Positions 8,804-16,774 of a DNA stretch of 64,000 nt are shown piece by piece (within the stretch, counting starts at the first letter, position 1; each line of letters starts with the position of its first letter). The stretch is from NCBI RefSeq assembly GCF_041080815.1, contig NZ_CP160205.1:3162001-3226000 (forward strand), in the 5' to 3' direction. The translations under genes and the position numbers were made by a program. The notes below the pieces were generated by a model. That model saw only the letters and a list, made by a program, of their open reading frames with translations, did not search any database and had not been told where the DNA came from. This stretch comes from Mucilaginibacter yixingensis (GTDB lineage Bacteria; Bacteroidota; Bacteroidia; Sphingobacteriales; Sphingobacteriaceae).

Positions 8804-9484
8804 TTACTTAGTTTGGTAAAACAATACACGGTCTATTACATGTATCATGCCATTTGTTGGTTGTATGTTACTGGTTCTCACGCTCACGTAACCTACCGAG
8901 TTTGAAAAATCATTCAATCGCAGGGTAAAGTTCTGATCGTCATTTACCCTTAGTGCCATAAGTGAATTAGGGTTAAGCGGATCTGTGTTAAGTGGCTCTA
9001 ACGTGGTAGCCATTACATTTGTTGGCGTAAGATTGTTAAAAGAATAGGCTCCCTGCACAATAAGATAAAGCAGGTAATTCTTCACCTGGTCTTTGGGGTA
9101 ATCACTCCACTTGGTGGCCGGCTTTCCGTTTACCAGGTATTTACCAAAGTAGCAGTCGGCAGTAACGGTAGTTACTTTGTTTACTACGGTGGTACGGTAA
9201 ATAGCATCGTTATGCAGCAATATAAAAGTGCTGTTGGTTTTGATGTATACGTTGGTATCAATACCAGAATACTCTATGGCCTGCCGCATCAGCTTAAAGA
9301 TGGTGTCTTTCTTAGCAAAATTGTAACTGCGGTCTTTTATATACTGCCAGGTAGTTTCATCAATCCGCGGATCGAGCACGTAGGGATGATAATCGGCGCT
9401 TTCCTGCAATTTCAGGCCGGCAATATTACAGCTAGCCAGACCGCTCAGCAGCATTACAACAATTAAATATTTTATAGTTTTCAT
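8804..9484 (-). CDS. Fasciclin (FAS1)-like outer-membrane lipoprotein
   Basis: 226 residues with a lipoprotein signal ending at Cys19 (LSGLASC-N). The region after about residue 60 reads like a divergent FAS1 domain: it has NSTFILLHNDAIY near the start and ends with the FAS1 H2-like pattern TNGMIHVIDRVLFY. FAS1 domains mediate adhesion or carbohydrate/protein contacts. The gene is third in a susC-susD-FAS1 unit, 22 bases after susD, a place where surface glycan-binding lipoproteins are usually found. A role as an accessory surface binding protein of pair 2 is inference. Confidence 0.7.
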   Translation of the reverse strand: MKTIKYLIVVMLLSGLASCNIAGLKLQESADYHPYVLDPRIDETTWQYIKDRSYNFAKKDTIFKLMRQAIEYSGIDTNVYIKTNSTFILLHNDAIYRTTVVNKVTTVTADCYFGKYLVNGKPATKWSDYPKDQVKNYLLYLIVQGAYSFNNLTPTNVMATTLEPLNTDPLNPNSLMALRVNDDQNFTLRLNDFSNSVGYVSVRTSNIQPTNGMIHVIDRVLFYQTK

Positions 9485-9506
9485 TTGTCTTAAAATTTAA
9501 AATGAA

Positions 9507-10955
9507 TCAATAAGGAGCGTTTTGCGAGATCATTGGATTGGCGTTCAGCACGTTCTGATTGATTGGCCAGAACACCTTACGCGCATCTCCGAAACCGGTT
9601 TGCGGAATATTGCGTATCAGCTGCCTGCTTTTAATTACCGGGTCCATAGTGCTGATGATGATACCGTTTCTCTGTAAGTCAAACCAGCGTTTGGCTTCGC
9701 AGAAAAACTCCAATTGTCTTTCACGTAAAATACCATTGCTGTTTATCGGGTTGCCAAAGAGCATATCGTCTGCAGTGGCAAAATCTGTGCTTTTGTAAGC
9801 AGGTAAGCCGGCACGGGTTCTTACCATGTTGAGGTAAATCAGGGCGTTGGCCTGGTCGCCGGTGCGGTTCAGCGCCTCGGCACGCAGCAGGTAAATATCA
9901 GCCAAACGATACAGCGGAAACATCAAATTAGCTTGCGGCGAGTTTGGATAGATCTGGTTGCCGTTTTTATCAAGGTTTACCGCATAGTATTTCAAAATCT
10001 TATCGTGATTATTCACCTTGAAATCTATGGTTTGTGCGCCCCTGATATCTGCAGGCGTAGTAGTATAATAAGTCCACAATGCAGGGTCTATAGCAAAATC
10101 GCTATTGGTATCGCCAGCGCCTATCTCTTGGGCTGTTTTGTTACCGCCGTCAACTGTAAAATCCCAGTTCAGGCTCCAGATGTCTTCTTTGGTGTTATTT
10201 GGCGCAATGAAAATATTTTTCCAGTTGGCAGTAGTTTCCAGGCTGTAACGGTTCAGCTTAAGCAGATTATCACACCATAGCAAGGCATTGGTATAATCAT
10301 GGTTATACATATAAACATCCATCAGCATGGCGGCAATACCACCTGAGTTGAGGTTCCAAACCACCGCGGCTGTATGGTCTGACAGGTCATACGCTTTTAA
10401 AAGATCAGGCAGAATGACATTTTTCACAATATCTGCCGCAGGCGTTACTGCTTTGTACGGATCAGTACTCAGATCTTCATAAGGCACCGTCCAAACCGGC
10501 ACATTGCCCCACAGCCTGATAAGCCAGAAGTAGCAATAAGCGCGGATACCTAGTGCCTGTGCTTGCAAATCTTTAGCCAGCGCAGGGTCAATACCTTCAA
10601 TAGTGGGTATATACTTGATAGCAAAATTAGCACGACCGATGGTAGCGTAGATCAGTGTCCAGTCGGCGCCGTTGGTGGTTGGCGTCAGCACATTGAGCGC
10701 AAGCGGCAAGCCATCATTATAAGTAGGATGATAGGTAAGATTATCGCTACGGCCATCGCCCCAATAGATAAACTGGCTGGAGAACATATCCTGAATGCCA
10801 TCATAAATACCGGCCACACCGGCTACGGCATCATCAGATGTTTTCCAGAACTCACTGGCTGCCAGCTGGCTTTGTGGCGGCTGATTGAGCAGCTTTCTAC
10901 AGCTAAACAGTGATACAGATAGCATTACAAGAATGCTGCAAAATATTTTTTTCAT
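9507..10955 (-). CDS. SusD/RagB-family outer-membrane glycan-binding lipoprotein (pair 2)
   Basis: 482 residues with a lipoprotein signal ending at Cys19 (SLFSC-R). SusD hallmarks are present: SEFWKTSDDAVAGVAGIYD near the N-terminus, a TPR-like AYCYFWLIRLWGNVPV, PLYRLADIYLLRAEALNRTG, and the C-terminal RERQLEFFCEAKRWFDLQRNG. It caps and feeds the SusC barrel encoded 11 bases upstream. No enzyme is encoded in this transcription unit, so the ligand cannot be guessed from direct neighbours. Confidence 0.93.
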   Translation of the reverse strand: MKKIFCSILVMLSVSLFSCRKLLNQPPQSQLAASEFWKTSDDAVAGVAGIYDGIQDMFSSQFIYWGDGRSDNLTYHPTYNDGLPLALNVLTPTTNGADWTLIYATIGRANFAIKYIPTIEGIDPALAKDLQAQALGIRAYCYFWLIRLWGNVPVWTVPYEDLSTDPYKAVTPAADIVKNVILPDLLKAYDLSDHTAAVVWNLNSGGIAAMLMDVYMYNHDYTNALLWCDNLLKLNRYSLETTANWKNIFIAPNNTKEDIWSLNWDFTVDGGNKTAQEIGAGDTNSDFAIDPALWTYYTTTPADIRGAQTIDFKVNNHDKILKYYAVNLDKNGNQIYPNSPQANLMFPLYRLADIYLLRAEALNRTGDQANALIYLNMVRTRAGLPAYKSTDFATADDMLFGNPINSNGILRERQLEFFCEAKRWFDLQRNGIIISTMDPVIKSRQLIRNIPQTGFGDARKVFWPINQNVLNANPMISQNAPY

Positions 10956-10966
10956 AATATCGTCTA

Positions 10967-13900
10967 TTAAAAGTTCATATTAATACCAACACCAAACTCT
11001 CTGCGGCGCGGATAACGGCCATTGTCATTACCCGGAGTAAGTGCCGAGCTTGATGAAAACTCCGGATCAAACCATGAGTAGTTTGTCCACGTAAGCAGGT
11101 TGGCTCCGTATACATAAGCGCCCAGATTTTTCAGTTTAAACCTCGATGCCAATGCAGAAGGCAGGTTGTAGGTAAACTTGGCATAGCTAAGCCTGATAAA
11201 AGAGGTATTCTCTAAAAAACGTGTCTGCGTACCGGGGAAGTTGGCAGTCGAGTTTTTGCGGCCCATGTAAGGGATATCGGTAATATCACCCTGCTTTTTC
11301 CACGAATTATATGTAGTATAATTATCCGCTACGATGCCCGAAGTAGCCAGATTGTCCAGCGTTTGGCGAGCACTGTTATAGGCTTCGCCGCCCCAAATAG
11401 TGTTAAAGGTGAATGATAAAGTGAATTGTTTATAGCTGAAGGAGTTGATAATTGCGGCATAAAATGTTGGCTGCGCATTGCCTATTATCTGACGGTCGTT
11501 AGCATCAATCACGCTGTCCCTTTTTACGTTATCAAAAATCATATCGCCACCCAACAACAATGCGCCACCGGCATACATGTGGTGCACAGTACCGGTATAA
11601 GTTTTACCGTTAATGGTATAGCTGGTGGCGGTTTTACCATCGGCAGATACGCCAACCGGCGTAAGGCGGTTCCACTGGTCATCATAGGCGTTTGAAGCAT
11701 CATACTGATACACGCCCAAACCTTTGTATCCATAAAAATCGCCAATCTTGCCTCCCTCCTGTACCAGGTAGGTAGCACCACCACTGGTAGCCAGGAAGGG
11801 CTGGTGATTATAAAGGCTCTTGATACTGTTACGCTCCACACTCAAACTGGCATTGATGTTCCATGAAAAATCCTTTTTCACTATCGGGCTGCCATTTAGC
11901 TGAACCTCTAAACCGTTGTTGCTGATATCGCCTACGTTAACATACACGTTGGTAAAGCCGGTTTCAACTGGGATGTTGCGCTGATAAAGTAGGTTTTTAG
12001 TGGTTTTCTGATAATAATCAACCGTTACGTTTAGTTTAGAGTTGAACAGTTGCAGATCCAGACCAAGATCTTTCTGGATGTTACTTTCCCATTTCAGCTG
12101 ACTGTTGCCAAACTGGTTGCTCAACACCACGCCGTTAATAGCATTGTAGAATGAAGAGCCGAATGTGTAGATGAGCAAGTTAGAGTTAGCCGGGATACGG
12201 TCATTACCTACCTGGCCATAGCTAAACCTTAATTTACCGTCGTTCAGCACGTTTTTAGACCAGCCCATAAACTTTTCGTCAGAAAAACGCCAGGCTGCAG
12301 AAGCCCCATAGAAATCGCCATATTGGCGATCTTTACCAAATTTTGATGAACCATCTTTACGATAAACAGCGCTCAAAATGTAGCGGCTTTTATAATTATA
12401 GCCCAAGCGTGAGTAAAAAGATTCGCGGCTTGATGAACCGGCATCGGTACCGGTATTAACCAGATCTATCGTTCCGGCTACGTTGGAGGTATATAAACTC
12501 TCGTTGGCATAATCGCTACCCGCTATTTTAAAGCTGTTATTTTGCGATTTTTCTGCGCTTACACCGGCAACGCCAGTTATAGTGTGATTGCCAAACGTTT
12601 TGCTGTAGTTTAAAAAGCCCTGATAAGCCCAATTGGTATTAAGCGCAAAACTCTCTTTCCCTGCGTTAACCCTAACTGAGGCGCTGCTTAGCAACTTAGG
12701 ATCAAAGAAAACGTTGTGCGGTACAGCCAGGTTGATATCGAAGTTATTGGTAAAACGGAGATCTTTGGTAATACTATAATCTAACTGATTGAATACATCG
12801 CCGTTGTAAGTATTGGTTTTATTAATCTCCAGTAAAGCAACCGTCAGCTGATTACGTCTGCCGCTGATATAACCCGTTAACGTACCATCCGGATAATACA
12901 ACGCCAGGTTTGAGGGACGCTGAAACGCCTGATTAATGGTGTTACCCTCATTAATATTATTATTGGTATTGTAACCGAACGATAACCGGTTACTGTATTT
13001 AAATTTCGGCGATAGCTGATAATCCAGGTTAAAACGTGCTTGTATAGTTTTAGAGTAGCTGTTTACAATCAACCCCTGGTCATTGATGTATCTGAAGCTT
13101 GAGTAGAACAGAATGTCTTTTTGTCCGCCGCTCACGCCAAAGTCAATAATATCTTTTTTAGCTGTTTGGGTAATTACCGCCTGGTTATCGTTATCAGAAT
13201 TGAAAACTACGTTGAGCGAATCATTGGTAGTAGTGGGCTTATCAGGACTGGCGCCGTTATACAGGTTTCGCTCTACACGCAGGTCTTTAGAGTTTGGCTG
13301 CTCCAGCTTGTGCGACATGGTACCAATAATGCGCGCATATTGCAGATTTACCATCGGCTTGCCTGCTTGCCCGCGTTTAGTGGTGATCAAGATAACGCCG
13401 TTAGCTGCCTGAGAACCATAGATAGCTGCTGAGGCCGCATCCTTTAATACCTCGATAGATTGAATATCGTTAGGATTTACATTGTCTGCACTTTGGCTTA
13501 AAATACCGTCTATTACATACAACGGAGAGTTACCCGCGGTAGAAAAAGTAGACCCGCCACGAATTTGTACGCTACCGGATGCGCCAGGCTCGCCAGAATC
13601 ATTGACCACCAGCACACCCGCCGCCTGCGATTGCAAAGCGTCAATCAGGTTAATCGGATGCCGTTCTTCAATATCTTTCGCTGAAACAGTGGAAATGGAA
13701 CCGGTAAGGTCGCGCTTGGCAACGGCCTGTCCGTAGCCGGTTACTACCACTTCATTCAGATCTGTAGTGGCATCTTTTAGTTTTACCGAAAGGGTTTTAT
13801 TGGCGCCAACCGGCATTTCGGCCGTTACATAGCCAATAAATGAAAAAACCAGCACGGCATTCTGGTCTGGTACGCTAATAGAGAATTTACCATCTGGGCT

Positions 13901-14203
13901 GGTTAGCACACCTGCAGTTGTGCCCTTAAGCTTTACGCTTACCCCGGGCAGCGTCTCCCCTTTTTGGTCTGTTACAACGCCGGTTACAGTTATTGGTGCT
14001 GCAACTTTTGTTTTGTTGCCACTATTATTTAGCAACCTGTTGTGAGTGTAAGTTGAGTTAGTGTTTTTAAAAGATACTTTTTCTTTGGCCGATACCTGAA
14101 AAACAGATAGGACCAGCAGGATGGCAAGGTAATTTTTTGAAGGATTTTTTTTCAAAAAACATCTTATCCGCGCAGATACTGCACGACAAGTTTTTTTTTC
14201 CAT
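10967..14203 (-). CDS. SusC/RagA TonB-dependent receptor without STN domain (pair 2)
   Basis: 1078 residues. A long basic N-terminus and signal sequence (to about residue 40) is followed by a carboxypeptidase-regulatory-like domain (about 72-150, GVVTDQKGETLPGVSVKLKG), the plug start (NEVVVTGYGQAVAKRDLTG) and the SusC barrel, ending in a terminal aromatic residue (GINMNF). Unlike the other two SusC proteins here it lacks the STN domain, so it is a transporter that is not expected to signal to a FecR. It heads a three-gene unit with susD and a FAS1 lipoprotein. A long intergenic region lies upstream, with a hairpin 62 bases before the start. Confidence 0.95.
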   Translation of the reverse strand: MEKKTCRAVSARIRCFLKKNPSKNYLAILLVLSVFQVSAKEKVSFKNTNSTYTHNRLLNNSGNKTKVAAPITVTGVVTDQKGETLPGVSVKLKGTTAGVLTSPDGKFSISVPDQNAVLVFSFIGYVTAEMPVGANKTLSVKLKDATTDLNEVVVTGYGQAVAKRDLTGSISTVSAKDIEERHPINLIDALQSQAAGVLVVNDSGEPGASGSVQIRGGSTFSTAGNSPLYVIDGILSQSADNVNPNDIQSIEVLKDAASAAIYGSQAANGVILITTKRGQAGKPMVNLQYARIIGTMSHKLEQPNSKDLRVERNLYNGASPDKPTTTNDSLNVVFNSDNDNQAVITQTAKKDIIDFGVSGGQKDILFYSSFRYINDQGLIVNSYSKTIQARFNLDYQLSPKFKYSNRLSFGYNTNNNINEGNTINQAFQRPSNLALYYPDGTLTGYISGRRNQLTVALLEINKTNTYNGDVFNQLDYSITKDLRFTNNFDINLAVPHNVFFDPKLLSSASVRVNAGKESFALNTNWAYQGFLNYSKTFGNHTITGVAGVSAEKSQNNSFKIAGSDYANESLYTSNVAGTIDLVNTGTDAGSSSRESFYSRLGYNYKSRYILSAVYRKDGSSKFGKDRQYGDFYGASAAWRFSDEKFMGWSKNVLNDGKLRFSYGQVGNDRIPANSNLLIYTFGSSFYNAINGVVLSNQFGNSQLKWESNIQKDLGLDLQLFNSKLNVTVDYYQKTTKNLLYQRNIPVETGFTNVYVNVGDISNNGLEVQLNGSPIVKKDFSWNINASLSVERNSIKSLYNHQPFLATSGGATYLVQEGGKIGDFYGYKGLGVYQYDASNAYDDQWNRLTPVGVSADGKTATSYTINGKTYTGTVHHMYAGGALLLGGDMIFDNVKRDSVIDANDRQIIGNAQPTFYAAIINSFSYKQFTLSFTFNTIWGGEAYNSARQTLDNLATSGIVADNYTTYNSWKKQGDITDIPYMGRKNSTANFPGTQTRFLENTSFIRLSYAKFTYNLPSALASRFKLKNLGAYVYGANLLTWTNYSWFDPEFSSSSALTPGNDNGRYPRRREFGVGINMNF

Positions 14204-14265
14204 AATTTGGTAATTGGTTACTTTAACTGTTTGGTTTTGAAAGACGTATAGTTAGAACCTTTTAT

Positions 14266-14296
14266 AACGGGGGATGCGTCAACATCCTCCGTTTTT
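14266..14296 (+). terminator. Antisense-oriented hairpin in the susC-2 leader
   Basis: An 11-bp stem (AACGGGGGATG / CATCCTCCGTT, one G-T pair) with a 6-base loop is followed on the plus strand by T residues to 14296, giving a short T-run. susC-2 is on the minus strand, so the terminator orientation is antisense to its leader. The T-run is weaker than in the other two cases. Confidence 0.4.
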
Positions 14297-14621
14297 GGTT
14301 CAGGGTTAGATATAAAATTTCACCATAGGCGCGTGCTTTTAAGTTTTAAATAATTGGATATACTAAATTAGGTTGACAATAACAGCGTTAAATAAACCAG
14401 ATTGACGTATTAATAAGTTTATTTTACACGGCATATGAGTGTATGTATCATTCCTCAAAAATGCCTTCTGAAGCTATTCTTACCCATTTACCCCGCCAGA
14501 TGCTTAGCTCAATTACCATCTTATTAAACTATTTTGGCATACAAAGCCCCGGGGTAAGCTCAAATACGGGCGTCTGACACCTTAGTGTTTTGAAGTTTAT
14601 TTGATTTGTTGTTTTGATATA

Positions 14622-14652
14622 TTGGCAACAACCACATTAAATACTAACTTTG
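14622..14652 (+). promoter_or_regulatory. Bacteroidota-type promoter of ECF sigma 2
   Basis: TTGG (14622-14625) is followed after 19 bases by TAACTTTG (14645-14652), a full match to the Bacteroidota housekeeping -7 box TAnnTTTG with correct spacing to the -33 element. It lies 30 bases before the ATG at 14682, and within the coding extension an earlier start at 14601 would require, so it also supports the 14682 start. Confidence 0.6.
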
Positions 14653-14681
14653 AAGTTATTGTAAACCAATTATTGCCTTGC

Positions 14682-15248
14682 ATGCCCCAATGCATTGATA
14701 TAGCGAACTTTAGAAATGGCGATGTAAATGCCTTTAAACTGATATTCGAAGAGTATTATCAGCGGCTATCTTATTTTACCCGCACTATAGTTGGTGATGA
14801 GGAGGCTGAGGACATTGTGCAGGAAACTTTTGTGAAGCTTTGGGAGCGAGCAGATACTTTTGATAACACTACTTCTATTAAGGCATTCTTATATCTAACC
14901 GCAAAAAACGCCTGCCTTAATGTTACCCGCCATAATAAGATCATCAAGCTGCACGAAACTCAGGCAACCGAAGTCAGCGAAGACAACCTGCTTTTCAATA
15001 TCATCAGGCACGAGGTGATTGGCGAAATACGCGCCGCGGTTGATCAGCTACCCGAAGGTTACCGCAAAGTAATTTACCTAAGCTATTTTGAGGGCAAAAC
15101 CAATCAGGAAACGGCCGAGATGCTCAACATCTCCATCAATACGGTTAAAACCCAAAAGCTGCGCGGCTTTAAAATTTTGCGCGAAGTGCTTAAACATTCT
15201 CCAGAAGGATTACTCATCCTATCGGCAATGTTTCACTCAGGCCTGTAG
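14682..15248 (+). CDS. RNA polymerase ECF sigma factor (FecI/SusC-associated type) 2
   Basis: 188 residues from the ATG at 14682 (MPQCIDIANFRNGDVNAF). The alternative start at 14601 is rejected because a promoter box lies between the two. Region 2 (YYQRLSYFTRTIVGDEEAED, then IVQETFVKLWERAD) and region 4 (LPEGYRKVIYLSYFEGKTN, then QETAEMLNISINTVKTQKLR) are clear. It is followed by fecR-2 after 88 bases and then by an STN-type susC, the classical sigma / anti-sigma / transducer order. It should activate the susC-susD-araC-GH36 unit on substrate binding. Confidence 0.92.
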   Translation: MPQCIDIANFRNGDVNAFKLIFEEYYQRLSYFTRTIVGDEEAEDIVQETFVKLWERADTFDNTTSIKAFLYLTAKNACLNVTRHNKIIKLHETQATEVSEDNLLFNIIRHEVIGEIRAAVDQLPEGYRKVIYLSYFEGKTNQETAEMLNISINTVKTQKLRGFKILREVLKHSPEGLLILSAMFHSGL

Positions 15249-15336
15249 ACTGGCCATTTTTACCTCAGAACATTTTTTAAAAAAAATTTAACATAGCTGT
15301 CACCCGGTTGGCGGGTACAGGTGTTTGTATCTCCAA

Positions 15337-16518
15337 ATGAACCAAACAGAGCATCATATTTACATTGCCGGACTGATCAGTAAGCTGATGACAGGCAGCA
15401 TTACTGCACCTGAGCAAGATAAGCTGGATAGCTGGGTGGCCGAAAGCGACCAAAATAAAGCGCTGTTTGAACAGTTGACTAACCCTGAGTATCTGCAGGC
15501 CGAAATTGATCAACCAACCCTGCAACAAAATGTTGCCTGGCAACAATTACAGGCAACACTTAATTTAGATACCCCGGTTAAACGCATCGGCTATAAAAAA
15601 TGGCTGCGTGTTGCGGCTGCGGTTTTGGCTGCCGGTGTTGCGGCTTTGTTTGTTTATCATCCACATCAGCAAGCATCAGTTAACAATGTTGCGGTAAGGA
15701 TTCAGCCAAAAGCAGGATTGCCTGCTGGTACACCGCATGCCATGCTTATTTTGGGTAACGGACAAAAAATCACCCTTAACCAAAACAAACTTACCCTGCA
15801 CGAGAAAAACGGCACCACCATATCAAACAACAGCCACACTGTAAGCTATCAGGCTGTCAATAACAGCGCCACCAGTGAAGAAGTGGTATACAACACCATC
15901 ATTGTTCCCCGCGGCGCCGAGTATCAGTTAACCTTGGCCGATGGCTCTAAAGTGTGGATGAATGCAGCATCAACGTTAAAATACCCAACCCGCTTTACAG
16001 GTAAAACCAGGGAGGTATATCTAACTGGCGAAGCTTATTTTGAAGTAGCTCACAACGCGGCACAGCCGTTTACGGTAAAAACCGACAAAGCAGACGTGCG
16101 GGTACTGGGTACACACTTTAACGTAATGGCTTATGCTGATGAGGATGCTTACAAAACCACCTTATTGCAGGGATCTGTAAGCGTATCAACTCCGGCAGGC
16201 AATAACATCATTAAACCTGGCCAGCAGGATGTGGTGAAGAAAGATGGCAGCCAGGCCATACTAAATGATGTGGATACCGACGAGGAGACCGCCTGGAAAA
16301 ACGGAATGTTTGTTTTCAAGGATGCCGATATTGAAGATATTATGCGCAAAGCCGCCCGCTGGTATGACCTAAAGGTGGTATATGATGGTAAGGCCCCTGA
16401 TATTCTTTTTAACGGAAAGATGTCAAGAAAGGTAGACTTTAACGGACTGGTAACCATATTAAAATATGCCGGTTTTCATATTAAAGTTAACGGCAATACA
16501 ATAACAATAAACCGATAA
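15337..16518 (+). CDS. FecR-family anti-sigma factor
   Basis: 393 residues from the ATG at 15337; a TTG four codons upstream is the only other candidate. A cytoplasmic domain (about 1-85, with LISKLMTGSITAPEQDKLD, the sigma-binding part) is followed by a transmembrane helix (about 90-107, AAAVLAAGVAALFVY), a periplasmic FecR domain (TLADGSKVWMNAASTLKYP, TREVYLTGEAYFEVAH, VRVLGTHFNVMAY) and a C-terminal DUF4974-like domain (IEDIMRKAARWYDLKVVY). It should restrain ECF sigma 2 and receive the signal from the STN domain of the SusC encoded next. Confidence 0.93.
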   Translation: MNQTEHHIYIAGLISKLMTGSITAPEQDKLDSWVAESDQNKALFEQLTNPEYLQAEIDQPTLQQNVAWQQLQATLNLDTPVKRIGYKKWLRVAAAVLAAGVAALFVYHPHQQASVNNVAVRIQPKAGLPAGTPHAMLILGNGQKITLNQNKLTLHEKNGTTISNNSHTVSYQAVNNSATSEEVVYNTIIVPRGAEYQLTLADGSKVWMNAASTLKYPTRFTGKTREVYLTGEAYFEVAHNAAQPFTVKTDKADVRVLGTHFNVMAYADEDAYKTTLLQGSVSVSTPAGNNIIKPGQQDVVKKDGSQAILNDVDTDEETAWKNGMFVFKDADIEDIMRKAARWYDLKVVYDGKAPDILFNGKMSRKVDFNGLVTILKYAGFHIKVNGNTITINR

Positions 16519-16668
16519 GGATATTACCGTGAGAAGAAATATCCGCTATTTAAATAAATAACAAACCAATTAAGAAAAAACCTATTATGAACCAAACATC
16601 GACTTTCTTTTAGACAGACGTATTGGCCTTGCTGCCAAACGCTTTATTACCAGTATTTTATAGCTCAT

Positions 16669-16701
16669 AAAAAAACCGGGAATGTTCGCACCATTGCCCG
16701 G
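16669..16701 (-). terminator. Antisense-oriented intrinsic terminator in the susC-3 leader
   Basis: The stem CCGGGAATG / CATTgCCCGG (one bulged G) with a 7-base loop occupies 16676-16701 and is preceded by seven A (16669-16675). Read on the minus strand this is a hairpin followed by T7, a terminator opposing the plus-strand susC-3. It ends 73 bases before the susC start. A TAnnTTTG match on the minus strand (TACTTTTG, 16775-16768) overlaps the susC start codon and could start an antisense RNA of about 90 nt. I see no convincing -33 element for it. Confidence 0.5.
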
Positions 16702-16774
16702 CCTGCTTGGCTATTAATATAATTTTCTCGGATCGATTTTATTATATCATCGTTAAACCAAACTGTACAAAAGT

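Larger units (their letters stand above)
14204..14681. other. Intergenic region between susC-2 and ECF sigma 2
   Basis: 478 bases without a gene. The part next to susC-2 holds an antisense-oriented hairpin (14266-14296). The part next to the sigma gene holds a recognisable promoter (14622-14652). I see nothing else that can be named, and no protein remnant. Confidence 0.6.

Noticed and set aside
14601..14681. Upstream in-frame start of ECF sigma 2
   Set aside because: A well-formed TAnnTTTG promoter lies inside this stretch, so it is leader, not coding sequence.
16587..16613. Tiny ATG...TAG frame between fecR-2 and susC-3
   Set aside because: Nine codons with no evidence of translation; could be a leader peptide but nothing supports it.
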